Below are positions 8,294 through 17,325 of a DNA stretch of 64,000 bases, piece by piece. This DNA is from Caldilineaceae bacterium (lineage in GTDB: Bacteria; Chloroflexota; Anaerolineae; Caldilineales; Caldilineaceae), in contig JAJEDI010000041.1 in the NCBI GenBank assembly GCA_022821585.1, positions 1-64,000 of the forward strand, in the 5' to 3' direction. The stretch's first letter is position 1, and every line of letters starts with the position of its first letter. Position numbers and translations under genes: made by a program. The notes below the pieces were generated by a model, which was not told the origin of the DNA, did not search any database, and saw nothing but the letters and a program-made list of their open reading frames with translations.

Positions 8294-8783
8294 GATTCGC
8301 TTTGGGACGGGGCTGGTCGATGAGTCGGGCGAGGGCGGCGCCGAGGGGGAGATCTTCGACGTGGCCGAAGGCGTTGACGCGGAGGCGTCCGCCGCGGTCG
8401 ATGACGACCAGGCTGGGGGTGCCGCGCAGGCGGTAGCGGCCCATGGTGACGGGCGTGGATTCGCCAGGCGTGTGGGCGTCCACTCCGACAGGAAATGTGA
8501 TTTTGTATTCGTGAAGAAAGGCCTCCAGCGAGACGGGCGTCATGGCTTCGTGGTGTTCGAAGACGGTGTGGAGCCCGAACAAGGCGACATCGTCGCCGAA
8601 GTTCTGCTGGATGCGCTGGGCCTGCGGGATCCCGTGGGAGACGCAGCCTGGGCAGAGCATTTGGAAGGCCTCGATCACAACGACCTCGCCGCGGAGACCG
8701 GCCAACGATGGGCTCGTCTCCGTATTAAACCAGCGGGTGACTTCCAGTTCGGGGGCGGTCGTCGGGGTTGTTTCCGTGGTCAA
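8289..8783 (-). CDS. Thioredoxin-fold protein (TlpA/redoxin-like)
   Basis: This 164-residue protein has a thioredoxin fold with a CPGC active site (residues 43-46, in FQMLCPGCVSHG) and a cis-proline segment RGTPSLVVIDRGG. It lacks a signal peptide or membrane anchor, so it should work in the cytoplasm as a thiol-disulfide reductase or a peroxiredoxin-like enzyme. The start is TTG at 8783, supported by GTAGGAG about 10 bases upstream. The 3' end overlaps a short palindromic repeat at 8268-8293, so the last residues are encoded within that element. The partner is unknown. Confidence 0.82.
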   Translation of the reverse strand: MTTETTPTTAPELEVTRWFNTETSPSLAGLRGEVVVIEAFQMLCPGCVSHGIPQAQRIQQNFGDDVALFGLHTVFEHHEAMTPVSLEAFLHEYKITFPVGVDAHTPGESTPVTMGRYRLRGTPSLVVIDRGGRLRVNAFGHVEDLPLGAALARLIDQPRPKANP

Positions 8784-8971
8784 GGCCGTTGGACTCCTAC
8801 CGGACTGTGCAACTCAAATTAGTCGGCGAGACGTCAATGCCGGACGTCTCTTGTGAGTGACGAGAACGGAAGCGGCGGAGATGTTCGGCGCGCTTTCTGC
8901 TTATACTGCAAACTGGCAGAGCATCGTTTCCGTCCCTGAATCACAGCCGAAATCCCCGCCGCTGGTCAAAC

Positions 8972-9967
8972 CTAATTGTTCTGGGCGAAGATCAACCATA
9001 CTTCGCCATTGCCTCCAGACACAGAAAAGTGGTAGTTCTGGCTGTCACGTTCGCCGTTACCGTCTCTGACGAAGATCATGTAGTTGCCGGCCACGTTGCC
9101 GCCCGGGACCTGGCTTAGCGGGACTGCTTTCAGATAGTTGTACTTGTTTCCCTGTGGCCCCTGGTGGGTTGAATTTCCACCGCGCGTGGAGTTGTTCACG
9201 GCGGCAACGTGGGCGCCATCCTTGTGCAATTCGACGTAGTAGTTGCCGCCAATGCCCTGAATTTCGTCGCCGCGGCCTTCATGGACGAAGCCGACGTAGA
9301 GTTTCAGTTCGCCGCCGCCGTTGTGTCGGAGATCCGTGTTTCGCAACCTGAACTTGCAGCCGTCGCCGCCTATGCCTGCGCACGGGTCGGTCACAGGTTG
9401 CGGAACGGGGGTAGGCGGGACCGGTGTAGGCGGAATCGGTGTAGCCGTTGGGACCGGGGTCGGAGGCGGCGTGGGAATGACCGGCGCCACTTGCACGAGC
9501 TCCGGATAGGTTGCCGTCACCAAGGGGCTGTAGACCCAGGCATACTGACCGCGGTAAATGATTTGCCACCAGCCACCGGCGGGATTCTTACCGGAAATGG
9601 GGAATTGTTCTCCGGGCGAGGCCTGTCCCAGGATGGGGTAGATTGTGCCTGGACCTGCGCGAACGTTCATGACGCGTGAAATGCTGACCGTCGGAGACGC
9701 GGAGGTTGCAGTCGGCGTCGGCGTGGGTAGCGGCGTGGGCAATGCAGTAGGTGTCACCGTCGGTGTATCAGTAGCTTCCAAGGCTGAAAGCCGGTCTTCG
9801 TAGGTGGCCAGGCGGTCGGACATGGAAGAGACCAGCTCCACCATGGCTTCAACTCTGGCGGCCAAATCCTCGAGAGTCACGCCGGCTTCCTGCGCGTAAA
9901 GCGGCACAGTTATGCCGAGAAGGGCAACCACTATCAGCAATACCAATCTTGTCTTTTTCATCCTCAT
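8972..9967 (-). CDS. Secreted SH3b-domain protein with Thr-Pro linkers
   Basis: This 331-residue protein has a signal peptide (basic MRMKKTR, hydrophobic 8-24, cleavage near YAQ). A predicted coiled coil (about 28-65) follows, then a TPTALPTPLPTPTPTAT linker, then an SH3b domain (about 95-155, MNVRAGPGTIYPILGQ). A second Pro-Thr linker leads to a C-terminal beta-rich domain of about 125 residues that I do not recognise (KFRLRNTDLRHNGGGEL). It is probably displayed on or released from the cell surface, where SH3b modules often bind cell-wall material. ATGs at 9967 and 9961 are both possible. No operon partner is evident. Confidence 0.8.
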   Translation of the reverse strand: MRMKKTRLVLLIVVALLGITVPLYAQEAGVTLEDLAARVEAMVELVSSMSDRLATYEDRLSALEATDTPTVTPTALPTPLPTPTPTATSASPTVSISRVMNVRAGPGTIYPILGQASPGEQFPISGKNPAGGWWQIIYRGQYAWVYSPLVTATYPELVQVAPVIPTPPPTPVPTATPIPPTPVPPTPVPQPVTDPCAGIGGDGCKFRLRNTDLRHNGGGELKLYVGFVHEGRGDEIQGIGGNYYVELHKDGAHVAAVNNSTRGGNSTHQGPQGNKYNYLKAVPLSQVPGGNVAGNYMIFVRDGNGERDSQNYHFSVSGGNGEVWLIFAQNN

Positions 9968-10357
9968 TCCCGATCTTTGCGCTTCTCAAGTGTGAAATAG
10001 GGGAGCCGCTGCCCGGCTATGCGCTTGTAATAGCCTGTTGGACTGGAAACCAACACCCCATCCGATCCATTCCCGGCTGCCTGAGTTATTCGCCTGCTCC
10101 GGAACGCCATTCTGGGCGCCGCAATCTCAGGTTGGAAACCGCCAGCGCCGCATCAGTCGTCGCCGCCGAACATTCAAGTCTTCATCAGGCCATTCATCTG
10201 CTCAGATACTCTCAGTCTATTCCTTCGACTTAGAGAGACTACATCATATCTTACGGCTCAATACTCTCTTGAAGGGAACTCTTTTCCCTCCTCACCTGTA
10301 CTGGGCGAGGACTGCACTGCCATCAACCAAACGGCTGCATTTGGTACTGCGCTGGTC
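9968..10357. other. Intergenic region, nothing recognised
   Basis: This stretch separates the SH3b gene from the amino-acid ABC operon, which ends at 10358; all are on the minus strand. I see no convincing promoter, terminator, RNA gene or repeat in it. Short open frames lack ribosome sites. Confidence 0.5.
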
Positions 10358-11107
10358 TCAAAGGATCTGGCTGAGGAAAAGTTTGGTGCGTTCGTGCTGG
10401 GCGTTGGTGAAAAAGTGTTCGGGCGTGCCGACTTCCATGATTTCACCGGCATCCATGAAGACGATGCGGTCGGCGACCTCGCGGGCGAATCCCATTTCGT
10501 GGGTAACGACGAGCATGGTCATGCCGGTTTCGGCCAGCTCCTGCATTACGTCGAGCACTTCCTTGATCATTTCGGGGTCGAGAGCCGACGTGGGTTCGTC
10601 GAAGAGCATGATCTTCGGGGACATGGCGAGCGACCGGGCGATAGCAACGCGCTGCTGCTGGCCGCCGGAGAGCTGACCGGGATACTTGTCGGCCTGTTCG
10701 GGGATGCCGACGCGATTGAGCAGGCCCATTGCGGTCTCCTGGGCCTCTTCCTTTTTCATCTTTCGGACCTGGATGGGGGCCAAGGTGATGTTTTCCATCA
10801 CGGTCAGATGGGGAAAGAGGTTGAACTGCTGGAAGACCATGCCGGCCTCGGAGCGGATCTGCTCGATGTTGCGGACGTCGCGGGTGAGGGGGATGCCGTC
10901 AACGATGATGTCGCCGGCCTGATGCTCTTCAAGACGGTTGATGCAGCGAATGAAGGTGGATTTGCCGGAGCCCGAGGGCCCGATTATTACGACCACTTCC
11001 TGGGCCTGGACGCGCAGACTGCAGTTCTTGAGCGCCTGGAAGTCGCCGAACCATTTGCAGACGTCCTGGCAGATGATAATTTCCTCGACTGCGTCATTTT
11101 CGGACAT
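10358..11107 (-). CDS. aapP: General L-amino-acid ABC transporter ATPase (AapP/GlnQ)
   Basis: This 249-residue ATPase energises the AapQ-AapM channel. It shows Walker [11 protein letters not shown], the signature LSGGQQQR, Walker [13 protein letters not shown] and the H-loop VVTHEMGFA, all typical of the polar-amino-acid class. I choose ATG 11107 because GAGGTG lies six bases upstream; a GTG at 11116 is possible. It is the last gene of the four-gene operon and is about 85 bases from aapM. The length matches the family. Confidence 0.95.
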   Translation of the reverse strand: MSENDAVEEIIICQDVCKWFGDFQALKNCSLRVQAQEVVVIIGPSGSGKSTFIRCINRLEEHQAGDIIVDGIPLTRDVRNIEQIRSEAGMVFQQFNLFPHLTVMENITLAPIQVRKMKKEEAQETAMGLLNRVGIPEQADKYPGQLSGGQQQRVAIARSLAMSPKIMLFDEPTSALDPEMIKEVLDVMQELAETGMTMLVVTHEMGFAREVADRIVFMDAGEIMEVGTPEHFFTNAQHERTKLFLSQIL

Positions 11108-11191
11108 GGTGGGCACCTCGTAATTCGTACTGCGTATCGAGTATTGCGTATTGCTAAGAGGTTAGAGAAAACTGGTTTCCTGGTCTCTGCG

Positions 11192-12412
11192 CTAGCGTTC
11201 GCCGACGCCCAGCCGCTGCTCGATACGGCGACTGGCGTATGACATGCTGTAGCTGAAGATCCAAAAAAGGACGGCGACGAATGCATAGACCTCTGGATGC
11301 GTACCGAGCCAGTCGGGATTGGCAATGATTGTACGGGCTATGCCGAGCAGGTCGAAGATACCGACGAGCGCGACAAGGGTTGTGTCTTTGAACAGGCTGA
11401 TGAACTGCCCCACGAGAACGGGGATGACGGCGCGCAGCGCCTGGGGCAGGATGATGTGCAAGGTGGACTGGAAGGTGCTAAGGCCGAGGGCCTGGGCAGC
11501 CTCATACTGGCCGCGAGAGATCGACTGCAGGCCGCCGCGCACGTTTTCGGCGGTATATGCGGCAGAGAAGAGGGTGATGGCGACGAGGGCGCGCAGGACA
11601 CGGTCGACGAGCGGAAAGCCGTCGGGCAGGAACAGCTGGAGCATGACCTGGCCCATGAAGAGCAGGCTGATGAGCGGGACGCCGCGGATGAATTCGATGT
11701 AGACCACGCTGATGACACGAATGGCGGGCAGCTTCGACTGGCGGCCGAGCGCAAGCAGGACGCCGAGGGGGAATGAGAGGGTAATGCCGAAGAAGGCGAG
11801 CAGAAGAGAGAGGAGAAGGCCGCCCCAGAGTATGGGTTGGACCGGGGGCATGGGGCCTTCCTCAGCACCAACGCCGCGCAAGAGGATGAGCATGACGATG
11901 AGATAGGCGAGGATAAGGTAGGCTACGGCGCGGCCGCGGCGTTGAATCGGCAGGAAGCCCGCGACGAGGTATCCGGTGCTCGCGGCGACGACGGTGATGA
12001 GCAGGTAAAGCCGGGTCCCCATCGAGAAGAATGGGACGAACATGAGAGCAAAGGGAATGGCAATTAGAACGCGGGCGGCGCCGCTGAACTGGCCGCTGAT
12101 AAGCTTCCACGAGACGCCGACGACGGTGCCGAGCAGATAGATGACGAGCCAGAGGCGCCAGGCTTCGACGGCCGGGTACTGGCCGCGCATGATGAGATTG
12201 AAGTTGGCGGGAATGACGGCCCATTCAGCGGAAACGAAAGCCCAGCGCAAGAGGAGGCGAGCAACGAAAACAATGAAGGCCAGGGCGACAATCGTAAGGA
12301 GCGAGTTGAACAGGTCGCTGAAGAGGTTGCGCCGCACCCAACCGAGGAGGGTGTAACGTTCGGTCACTGGAAGGACTGAGCGGTCCGATGGGGTGCCAGC
12401 CGCGGTGGTCAT
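11192..12412 (-). CDS. aapM: General L-amino-acid ABC permease AapM
   Basis: This 406-residue membrane protein is the larger type of His/Glu permease. The N-terminal half has several extra transmembrane segments, followed by the conserved core with SFPLGVLLALGRQSKLPAIR, FIRGVPLISLLFM and the EAA loop YEAAQALGLSTFQSTLHIIL. It forms a heterodimer with AapQ. AAGGAAC precedes the ATG at 12412. Size and order match the Aap/YhdWXYZ systems, which import a broad range of L-amino acids. Confidence 0.95.
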   Translation of the reverse strand: MTTAAGTPSDRSVLPVTERYTLLGWVRRNLFSDLFNSLLTIVALAFIVFVARLLLRWAFVSAEWAVIPANFNLIMRGQYPAVEAWRLWLVIYLLGTVVGVSWKLISGQFSGAARVLIAIPFALMFVPFFSMGTRLYLLITVVAASTGYLVAGFLPIQRRGRAVAYLILAYLIVMLILLRGVGAEEGPMPPVQPILWGGLLLSLLLAFFGITLSFPLGVLLALGRQSKLPAIRVISVVYIEFIRGVPLISLLFMGQVMLQLFLPDGFPLVDRVLRALVAITLFSAAYTAENVRGGLQSISRGQYEAAQALGLSTFQSTLHIILPQALRAVIPVLVGQFISLFKDTTLVALVGIFDLLGIARTIIANPDWLGTHPEVYAFVAVLFWIFSYSMSYASRRIEQRLGVGER

Positions 12413-12487
12413 CTGTCGGTCGTTCCTTGCAAATTGCGTTGCGGGTCCCTGATTGCGGGTTCGGTGAGTGACTTTGGAATGGCGCCT

Positions 12488-13672
12488 CTAGCGTTCGACG
12501 AGACGGATGCGGCGGTTGTAGATGTTCATGAGCAGGGATGTCAGCAGGCTCAGAGACAGGTAGGTGCCCATGATCAAGGTAAACATTTCAATCTCGCGGC
12601 CGGTCTGGTTCAGGATGGTATTGCCGGCGACGGCGAACAGATCGGGATAGCCGATTGCGATGGCCAGGGAGGAGTTTTTTGTCAGGTTCAGGTACTGGCT
12701 GGTGAGCGGCGGGATGATGACGCGCAATGCCTGGGGGAAAATAATAAGGCGCAGGGTCTGTGCCGGGTTGAGGCCCAGGGAAGTAGCGGCTTCGCGCTGG
12801 CCCTTGGAGACGGACTGGATTCCAGCGCGCACGACTTCGGCGATAAAGGCCGCGGTATAGATGATGAGTCCGGAGAGCAGCGCCATGAACTGCTGGCTGA
12901 GAATCTTCCCCCCCTGGGTGTTGAATCCTTCCAAAAAGGGCTGGTCGAGCGTCATTGGCTGGGGCAGGATGACCCACCCGACGAGGCCGACTGCGGCGAC
13001 CGTCACGAGGAACCAGAGGGTGATGAGAGGCATTCGGCCAGTGCGTTTGCCCTGTTCGCGCAGGAACCAGGCGACGGCGGCGCCGAGAATGACGCCAATG
13101 CCCAAGACTATCAGATAAGAGTTCCAAGAGTCGGTTGGGATTCCCCAAGGGATGGCGACGCCGCGGTTGCTGAGGAATATGGGGCCGGGCAGGATGATGG
13201 CTTCGGCGACGCGCGGCAGCTTGAAGAAGACGGCCTGCGCCCAGAAGATAAGCAGGACAAGCAGAGGGATGTTGCGAAAGATATCGATGTAGAAGGCGGC
13301 AATGCGGCTGACGAGAAAGTTGGTGGAAAGGCGCATGACGCCGATGACGATTCCGAGAGCGGTGGCAAATATAATGCCGAGGAAGGCGACCTGAAAGGTA
13401 TTTAAGAGACCAACAACGAACGCCCTGAGGTAGGTCCTTTCGCGTGAGTATTCGATCAGGCTTTCGCCAATATCGAAGCCGGCGGCCTGGCCGAGGAAGC
13501 TGAAGCTGATGGCGACGTTGTGCTTTTCGCGCAGCCCGGTGATCATGTTGCTGTAGAAGAAGAGTCCCATCCCAACGACGATCAAGACAACAAGGAGTTG
13601 ACTAAAGATGCCGAGCACGCGTTCATCGCGGTAGAAGGGCGGGCGAACCTGACTGGCGTGGATCTCCTGCAT
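12488..13672 (-). CDS. aapQ: General L-amino-acid ABC permease AapQ
   Basis: This 394-residue permease is paired with AapM. It has the family landmarks FRNIPLLVLLIFWAQAVFF, a long insert between membrane segments (about 155-230), and the EAA loop REAATSLGLNPAQTLRLIIF. About 70 bases separate it from both the binding protein and aapM. The ribosome site before ATG 13672 is weak, consistent with translation coupled within the operon. Confidence 0.95.
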   Translation of the reverse strand: MQEIHASQVRPPFYRDERVLGIFSQLLVVLIVVGMGLFFYSNMITGLREKHNVAISFSFLGQAAGFDIGESLIEYSRERTYLRAFVVGLLNTFQVAFLGIIFATALGIVIGVMRLSTNFLVSRIAAFYIDIFRNIPLLVLLIFWAQAVFFKLPRVAEAIILPGPIFLSNRGVAIPWGIPTDSWNSYLIVLGIGVILGAAVAWFLREQGKRTGRMPLITLWFLVTVAAVGLVGWVILPQPMTLDQPFLEGFNTQGGKILSQQFMALLSGLIIYTAAFIAEVVRAGIQSVSKGQREAATSLGLNPAQTLRLIIFPQALRVIIPPLTSQYLNLTKNSSLAIAIGYPDLFAVAGNTILNQTGREIEMFTLIMGTYLSLSLLTSLLMNIYNRRIRLVER

Positions 13673-13741
13673 AGGCTATCTCAGGGGTCATTGCAGCCAT
13701 GCGGCCAGCCTAGAGACTGGCCACATGGCATTGCAAGTGAA

Positions 13742-14839
13742 TTAGCGGATCGGGGGCGCGTACAGGATGCCGCCGTCGGTGTAGAGGCTATTCAGACCGC
13801 GGGGCAGGTCAAAGACCGTGTCCGGGCCGAGATTGCGATCATAGATTTCGGCGTAGTTGCCGAGTTGCTTGATCACATCCACGAAGCAGCCGGAGTTGGA
13901 GAGACCGATCTTGGCGCAGAAGTCACCTTCCAGGCCGAGCAGTTTGCGAATGTTGGGGTCGTTGCTGTCCATGAAGCTGTCGACGTTCTGGGAGGTGATG
14001 CCGTGTTCTTCAGCCAGCATGGTGGAGTAGACGACCCAGTTTACGATGTCGAACCACTGGTCATCGCCATGGCGGACGGCCGGACCCAGAGGCTCCTTGG
14101 AGAGTGTCACGTTGATGATAACGTGATCCCCGGGGACTGTGAGCGTGGTCTGGCGTGAGACGAGGCTGGACTTGTCGGTGGTGACGGCGTCGCAGCGGCC
14201 TTCGTCGTAGGCGGTGAAGGACTGGTCAAAGTCTTCGTAGACGACGGCTTCGTAGTCAACCCCTGCCGCGGCGAACTGGTCGGCGAGGTTAAGCTCGGTG
14301 GTCGTACCGGTCACGACGCAGACGGAAGCGCCCTGCAGGTCCTGCAGTGTTGCAACGCCGCTTTCCTTGCGAACCATGAGACCCTGGCCATCGTAGAAGG
14401 TTGTGGGGCCGAAGTTCATGCCCAGATCGGTATCGCGAGACATCGTCCACGTGGTGTTGCGGATGATGACATCGCCCTCGCCGCTGGAGAGGATAGTAAA
14501 GCGTTCTTTGGCGGTGGCAGGCCGTACTTCCAGCGCATTGGCGTCGCCGAAGATGGCTGCAGCGATGGCGCGGCAGTAGTCGACGTCAAAGCCGGAGAAG
14601 TTGCCCTCGGAATCGAGGAAGCCGAAGCCTGGAAGCTGGGCGTTGCCGATGCAGACCAGCTTGCCGCGTTCCTGGACGATGCTAAGCGTAGACTGCACTT
14701 CCTGCATTGCCGGCGCTGCCGCCTCGTCGGACTCGACGACTTCGGGGCCTGCTGCGGGGCTCATGCAGGCCGCGATGATCATGCCGATCACCATCGACAG
14801 GATCATTCCGGCTTTGTTCAATTTCCTCATGCTTTTCAT
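13742..14839 (-). CDS. aapJ: General L-amino-acid-binding lipoprotein AapJ
   Basis: This 365-residue solute-binding protein captures amino acids outside the membrane for AapQMP. A lipoprotein signal ends at the lipobox IIAAC near residue 25. The mature part shows family 3 binding-protein motifs: LVCIGNAQLPGFGF, FSGFDVDYCRAIAAAIFGD and GASVCVVTGTTTELNLAD. The start at 14839 is fixed by AAAAGGAGCG upstream; the open frame extends 13 codons further without such a signal. It is first in the operon, behind a minus-strand promoter at 15011-15039. Confidence 0.94.
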   Translation of the reverse strand: MKSMRKLNKAGMILSMVIGMIIAACMSPAAGPEVVESDEAAAPAMQEVQSTLSIVQERGKLVCIGNAQLPGFGFLDSEGNFSGFDVDYCRAIAAAIFGDANALEVRPATAKERFTILSSGEGDVIIRNTTWTMSRDTDLGMNFGPTTFYDGQGLMVRKESGVATLQDLQGASVCVVTGTTTELNLADQFAAAGVDYEAVVYEDFDQSFTAYDEGRCDAVTTDKSSLVSRQTTLTVPGDHVIINVTLSKEPLGPAVRHGDDQWFDIVNWVVYSTMLAEEHGITSQNVDSFMDSNDPNIRKLLGLEGDFCAKIGLSNSGCFVDVIKQLGNYAEIYDRNLGPDTVFDLPRGLNSLYTDGGILYAPPIR

Positions 14840-15010
14840 ACAACGCTCCTTTTGGTGAATCGTGAGAAAGTAACACACTTGAGTTGCCAGTAGTCAACTG
14901 GACGGAAGAAAGATTTCGGCCAAGAGAGGCGACGCCCCCCGCAGACGCATTAGATGCCTCTTTCGGCCGGTCCTCCCTGCGAAACCTGCTGCAAAGGAAG
15001 GTCCCTCTCA

Positions 15011-15039
15011 AGTATAATACAATACCAAATGTATCACAA
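15011..15039 (-). promoter_or_regulatory. Promoter of the aapJQMP operon
   Basis: On the minus strand the -35 box TTGTGA (15034-15039) and the -10 box TATACT (15011-15016) are 17 bases apart. Four and five of six bases match the sigma-70 consensus. The leader to the aapJ start would be about 165 bases. Confidence 0.6.
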
Positions 15040-15303
15040 CAGAGTCAGATTTCCTCCGATTGGCCTGGTTGTAAACCTGATAGTGTGAAGCGAGCATTAC
15101 TGAGAAAGTCGCAGGGGCCTGGAACCGGTTTCGGTGATGCATCGTTTCGAGAAGGGTCGTTGTGTGCGCTTTCATTGAAGCCTCAACAGTCCGCATTGGT
15201 TTGGGAGACCTGTTGACGCAGCGGGAGGCCGGCGGCGGGCCCAAGATTCCTCGGGCGAAATGTAAGGGTCAGATTCATGCTCTGGCCGATATCCCTCTTT
15301 CTT

Positions 15304-15332
15304 TTGAATAAACGGTTTGGGTGGGCTATAAT
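15304..15332 (+). promoter_or_regulatory. Promoter of the zinc-ribbon membrane protein gene
   Basis: The -35 box TTGAAT (15304-15309) and a perfect -10 box TATAAT (15327-15332) are 17 bases apart. Transcription would start near 15339, about 86 bases before the ATG at 15426. Confidence 0.65.
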
Positions 15333-15425
15333 CGTCGAATGTAGGTTTTTCTGGAAGCTCCCATTTTGGCGCCCATTATGGTGATAGCGAGCTTGTTTTT
15401 CCCCGCATAACGACTGGAGAACTGA

Positions 15426-16001
15426 ATGCTGGCTGAACTGTCCAACACCATAGCAACCCTCATCGGGATATTCGTGGCTCTTTTGGGCGCGTTCATCTTT
15501 GCCTTTTGGATCGCGATGGGGATATGGACATTCAACGACATTCGCAGCCGGACTCGGGACTGGCTCGCGATTGCACTTGCCAGTCTTCTGGTACTGGTAT
15601 TTCCGTTGGTCGGGCTCGTACTCTACATGATGGTGCGCCCCAGAGAGACTCTTGCAGATGTATTCGACCGCGCACTTGAAGAGGAATCTCTTCTCAGGGA
15701 GTTGGAGTCGACGCTTTCCTGCTACCATTGCGGTCTGCCTGTTCAGGACACCTGGAACTTCTGCTCCAACTGCCACAGCCAGCTGCGCTATGCCTGCTCG
15801 AATTGCGGGAAGGCGATGCGGCACGAGTGGGACATTTGCGTGAACTGCGGGGCGAACCAGATCGAACAGGAGAGTACAACGACAGGCGGGCGGGCCAATT
15901 CCAGGCATAGAGCGGTCGCCTCGTCTGCGTCGGCCGCGTTTGAAATTGCGGATAGCGACGCGGCGTTCCGTCCTCCGCAGGAAACTTCGCAGAGAAGTTA
16001 G
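15426..16001 (+). CDS. Membrane protein with a double zinc-ribbon domain
   Basis: This 191-residue protein has two hydrophobic helices (about 9-31 and 44-66), an acidic linker and a C-terminal double zinc ribbon. The ribbon has four CxxC pairs: CYHC, CSNC, CSNC and CVNC (about 99-145), enough for two zinc ions. The tail is low-complexity Ser/Ala. Such proteins probably anchor a zinc-ribbon at the membrane for protein or nucleic-acid contacts; the partner is unknown. TGGAGA precedes the ATG. It stands alone, with its own promoter at 15304-15332. Confidence 0.82.
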   Translation: MLAELSNTIATLIGIFVALLGAFIFAFWIAMGIWTFNDIRSRTRDWLAIALASLLVLVFPLVGLVLYMMVRPRETLADVFDRALEEESLLRELESTLSCYHCGLPVQDTWNFCSNCHSQLRYACSNCGKAMRHEWDICVNCGANQIEQESTTTGGRANSRHRAVASSASAAFEIADSDAAFRPPQETSQRS

Positions 16002-16580
16002 TTTTCATCCCCGAGAACGAGAACACAGTTTCCGAATTCCCCGGCGTGACGGGGGCATGCTTTCGCGCCTGTCGGTGTTTTGATTTATTGCCTGGGCGGC
16101 GCGGATTCCGGGAGTCGATTTCGCAAGTTTGGCCTGGAGTGTGGGGTCCGGTCATTTCGTTCGTCCACGAGGGCACCCACAAGGGGTACCCCTACGGTTG
16201 GGGGCGCCGCGAGGTGGGTGAGCGATCGGCGGTACGGAGACGAGATCGCAATGCGGCGCCAATGTGGTGTTGTTGGAGGGAGGCACTTAGTGGGGATCGC
16301 TCCGCACAACGGAGGGCCGAAGGCGTAACCGCAGGAGTTAGGGCTGAGGGGCCAGGGGTTAGAGACGGCGCTGCCCCTGTCTCAGAGGTGGACGGGGAAA
16401 GGGCATGACTTCTTTGCTGCCAGAGGTGTAGAAGATCTTTCGCCAATTTTGGGATGCGCGCAGGGGCAGGGGACGGTCGCACCTAGGCAAGCGATATGCT
16501 AGAATCGCGTAGATTGAATTTGTGCGCGTGATATTGTGTGCTAGTTATGGAGCAGTCGGAGAGTGGCAAGGGAGGTCGTT
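16002..16580. other. Intergenic region with a palindromic repeat
   Basis: The region contains the family C repeat at 16171-16196. Around 16300-16400 there are decayed pieces of family A sequence (GGAGGGCCGAAGGC and a GGGCCAGGGGTTAG stretch). The open frames here are translations of repeats. An extended -10-like element TGCTAGAAT ends at 16505 and might serve the Uma2 gene. Confidence 0.5.
16171..16196. repeat. Short palindromic repeat, family C, copy 2
   Basis: GGGCACCC and GGGTACCC are near-complementary arms (one mismatch) around ACAAG, followed by CCTACGG. It matches the copies at 8268 and 35859 in arm length, loop and the trailing CCTACG. Confidence 0.7.
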
Positions 16581-17288
16581 GTGGTTGCACAAGCTCCAGC
16601 GAAGCCAGCAACAGGAGAGTCCTCGCCGAGGGGGAGGCCGCCGCTGGAGAGCGGCGACCGGCTCAGCCGCGCCGAGTTTCATCGCCGTTATTCTTTGTAC
16701 CCAGAGATCAAGAAGGCAGAGCTCGTCGAAGGAGTGGTGATTGTGGGTTCCCCCGTTTACGCCCAACACAGCGAATATCACGCAGATTTCAGTACGCTGC
16801 TTGGATTTTACCGCGCCCATACACCTGGCTTGCGCGTGGCAGACAATCAGTCGGTAATTCTCGATGATCAGAATGAGATTCAGCCTGATCTTTGCGTGCG
16901 ATTTGATGTGCCTGGGAGTGGTAGCGTTGAAAGAACTGAAGAGGGCCTGTATGTTGGACCGCCTGAATTTGTCGTGGAGGTGGCGGCAAGCAGCGCCGCA
17001 TACGACCTGCACAGCAAGTTGGAGCTATACCGGCGCAGTGGTGTAGGAGAGTATCTTGTAATCCTGGCGTATGAGCGTGAAGTACGTCTTTTCCGGCTGG
17101 CGGACGGTGTGTACGAACTCATCAGACCGGACGAGGACGGTGTTCTGCGAAGCCAGGTATTGCCGGGTTTCCGGTTCCGGGCGGACTGGTTTTGGGAAGG
17201 TAGGGTGGCGGAATTAATTGAACTAGTGGAAGAGGGCATCGCTTCGCCTGAACACGGGGAATTTGTAGGGAGGCTGACTGCAGGATAG
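16581..17288 (+). CDS. Uma2 family (DUF820) endonuclease-like protein, second copy
   Basis: This 235-residue protein shares the Uma2 pattern with the gene at 7576: AELVEGVVIVGSPVYAQHSE, NEIQPDLCVRFD, PPEFVVEVAASSAAYDLHSKLELY and the end VLPGFRFRADWFW. The PD and VEV strands with a downstream lysine give a probable PD-(D/E)xK nuclease site. The GTG at 16581 is chosen because AAGGGAGG lies five bases upstream; a GTG at 16563 has a poorer site. It converges with the ThDP enzyme gene; a hairpin at 17289-17322 separates them. The role of Uma2 proteins is unknown. Confidence 0.85.
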   Translation: MVAQAPAKPATGESSPRGRPPLESGDRLSRAEFHRRYSLYPEIKKAELVEGVVIVGSPVYAQHSEYHADFSTLLGFYRAHTPGLRVADNQSVILDDQNEIQPDLCVRFDVPGSGSVERTEEGLYVGPPEFVVEVAASSAAYDLHSKLELYRRSGVGEYLVILAYEREVRLFRLADGVYELIRPDEDGVLRSQVLPGFRFRADWFWEGRVAELIELVEEGIASPEHGEFVGRLTAG

Positions 17289-17322
17289 TTGCCGGCCCAG
17301 CGCGGCGGATGGCGGCCGGCAA
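17289..17322. terminator. Bidirectional hairpin between convergent genes
   Basis: Perfect 9-base arms TTGCCGGCC (17289-17297) and GGCCGGCAA (17314-17322) enclose a 16-base loop, exactly filling the 37-base gap between the two convergent stops. There is no T tract, so it may terminate only weakly or stabilise both 3' ends. Confidence 0.55.
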
Positions 17323-17325
17323 GGA

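Larger units (their letters stand above)
14840..15425. other. Divergent intergenic region with two promoters
   Basis: This gap separates the aap operon (minus) from the zinc-ribbon gene (plus). It carries a minus-strand promoter at 15011-15039 and a plus-strand promoter at 15304-15332. The 260 bases between them hold nothing I recognise. The long 5' leader of aapJ (about 165 bases) could contain a regulatory RNA, but I see no known riboswitch. Confidence 0.55.

Noticed and set aside
16046-16408. 120-codon plus-strand frame in the gap before the Uma2 gene
   Set aside because: It translates repeat family C and family A fragments and has no ribosome site.
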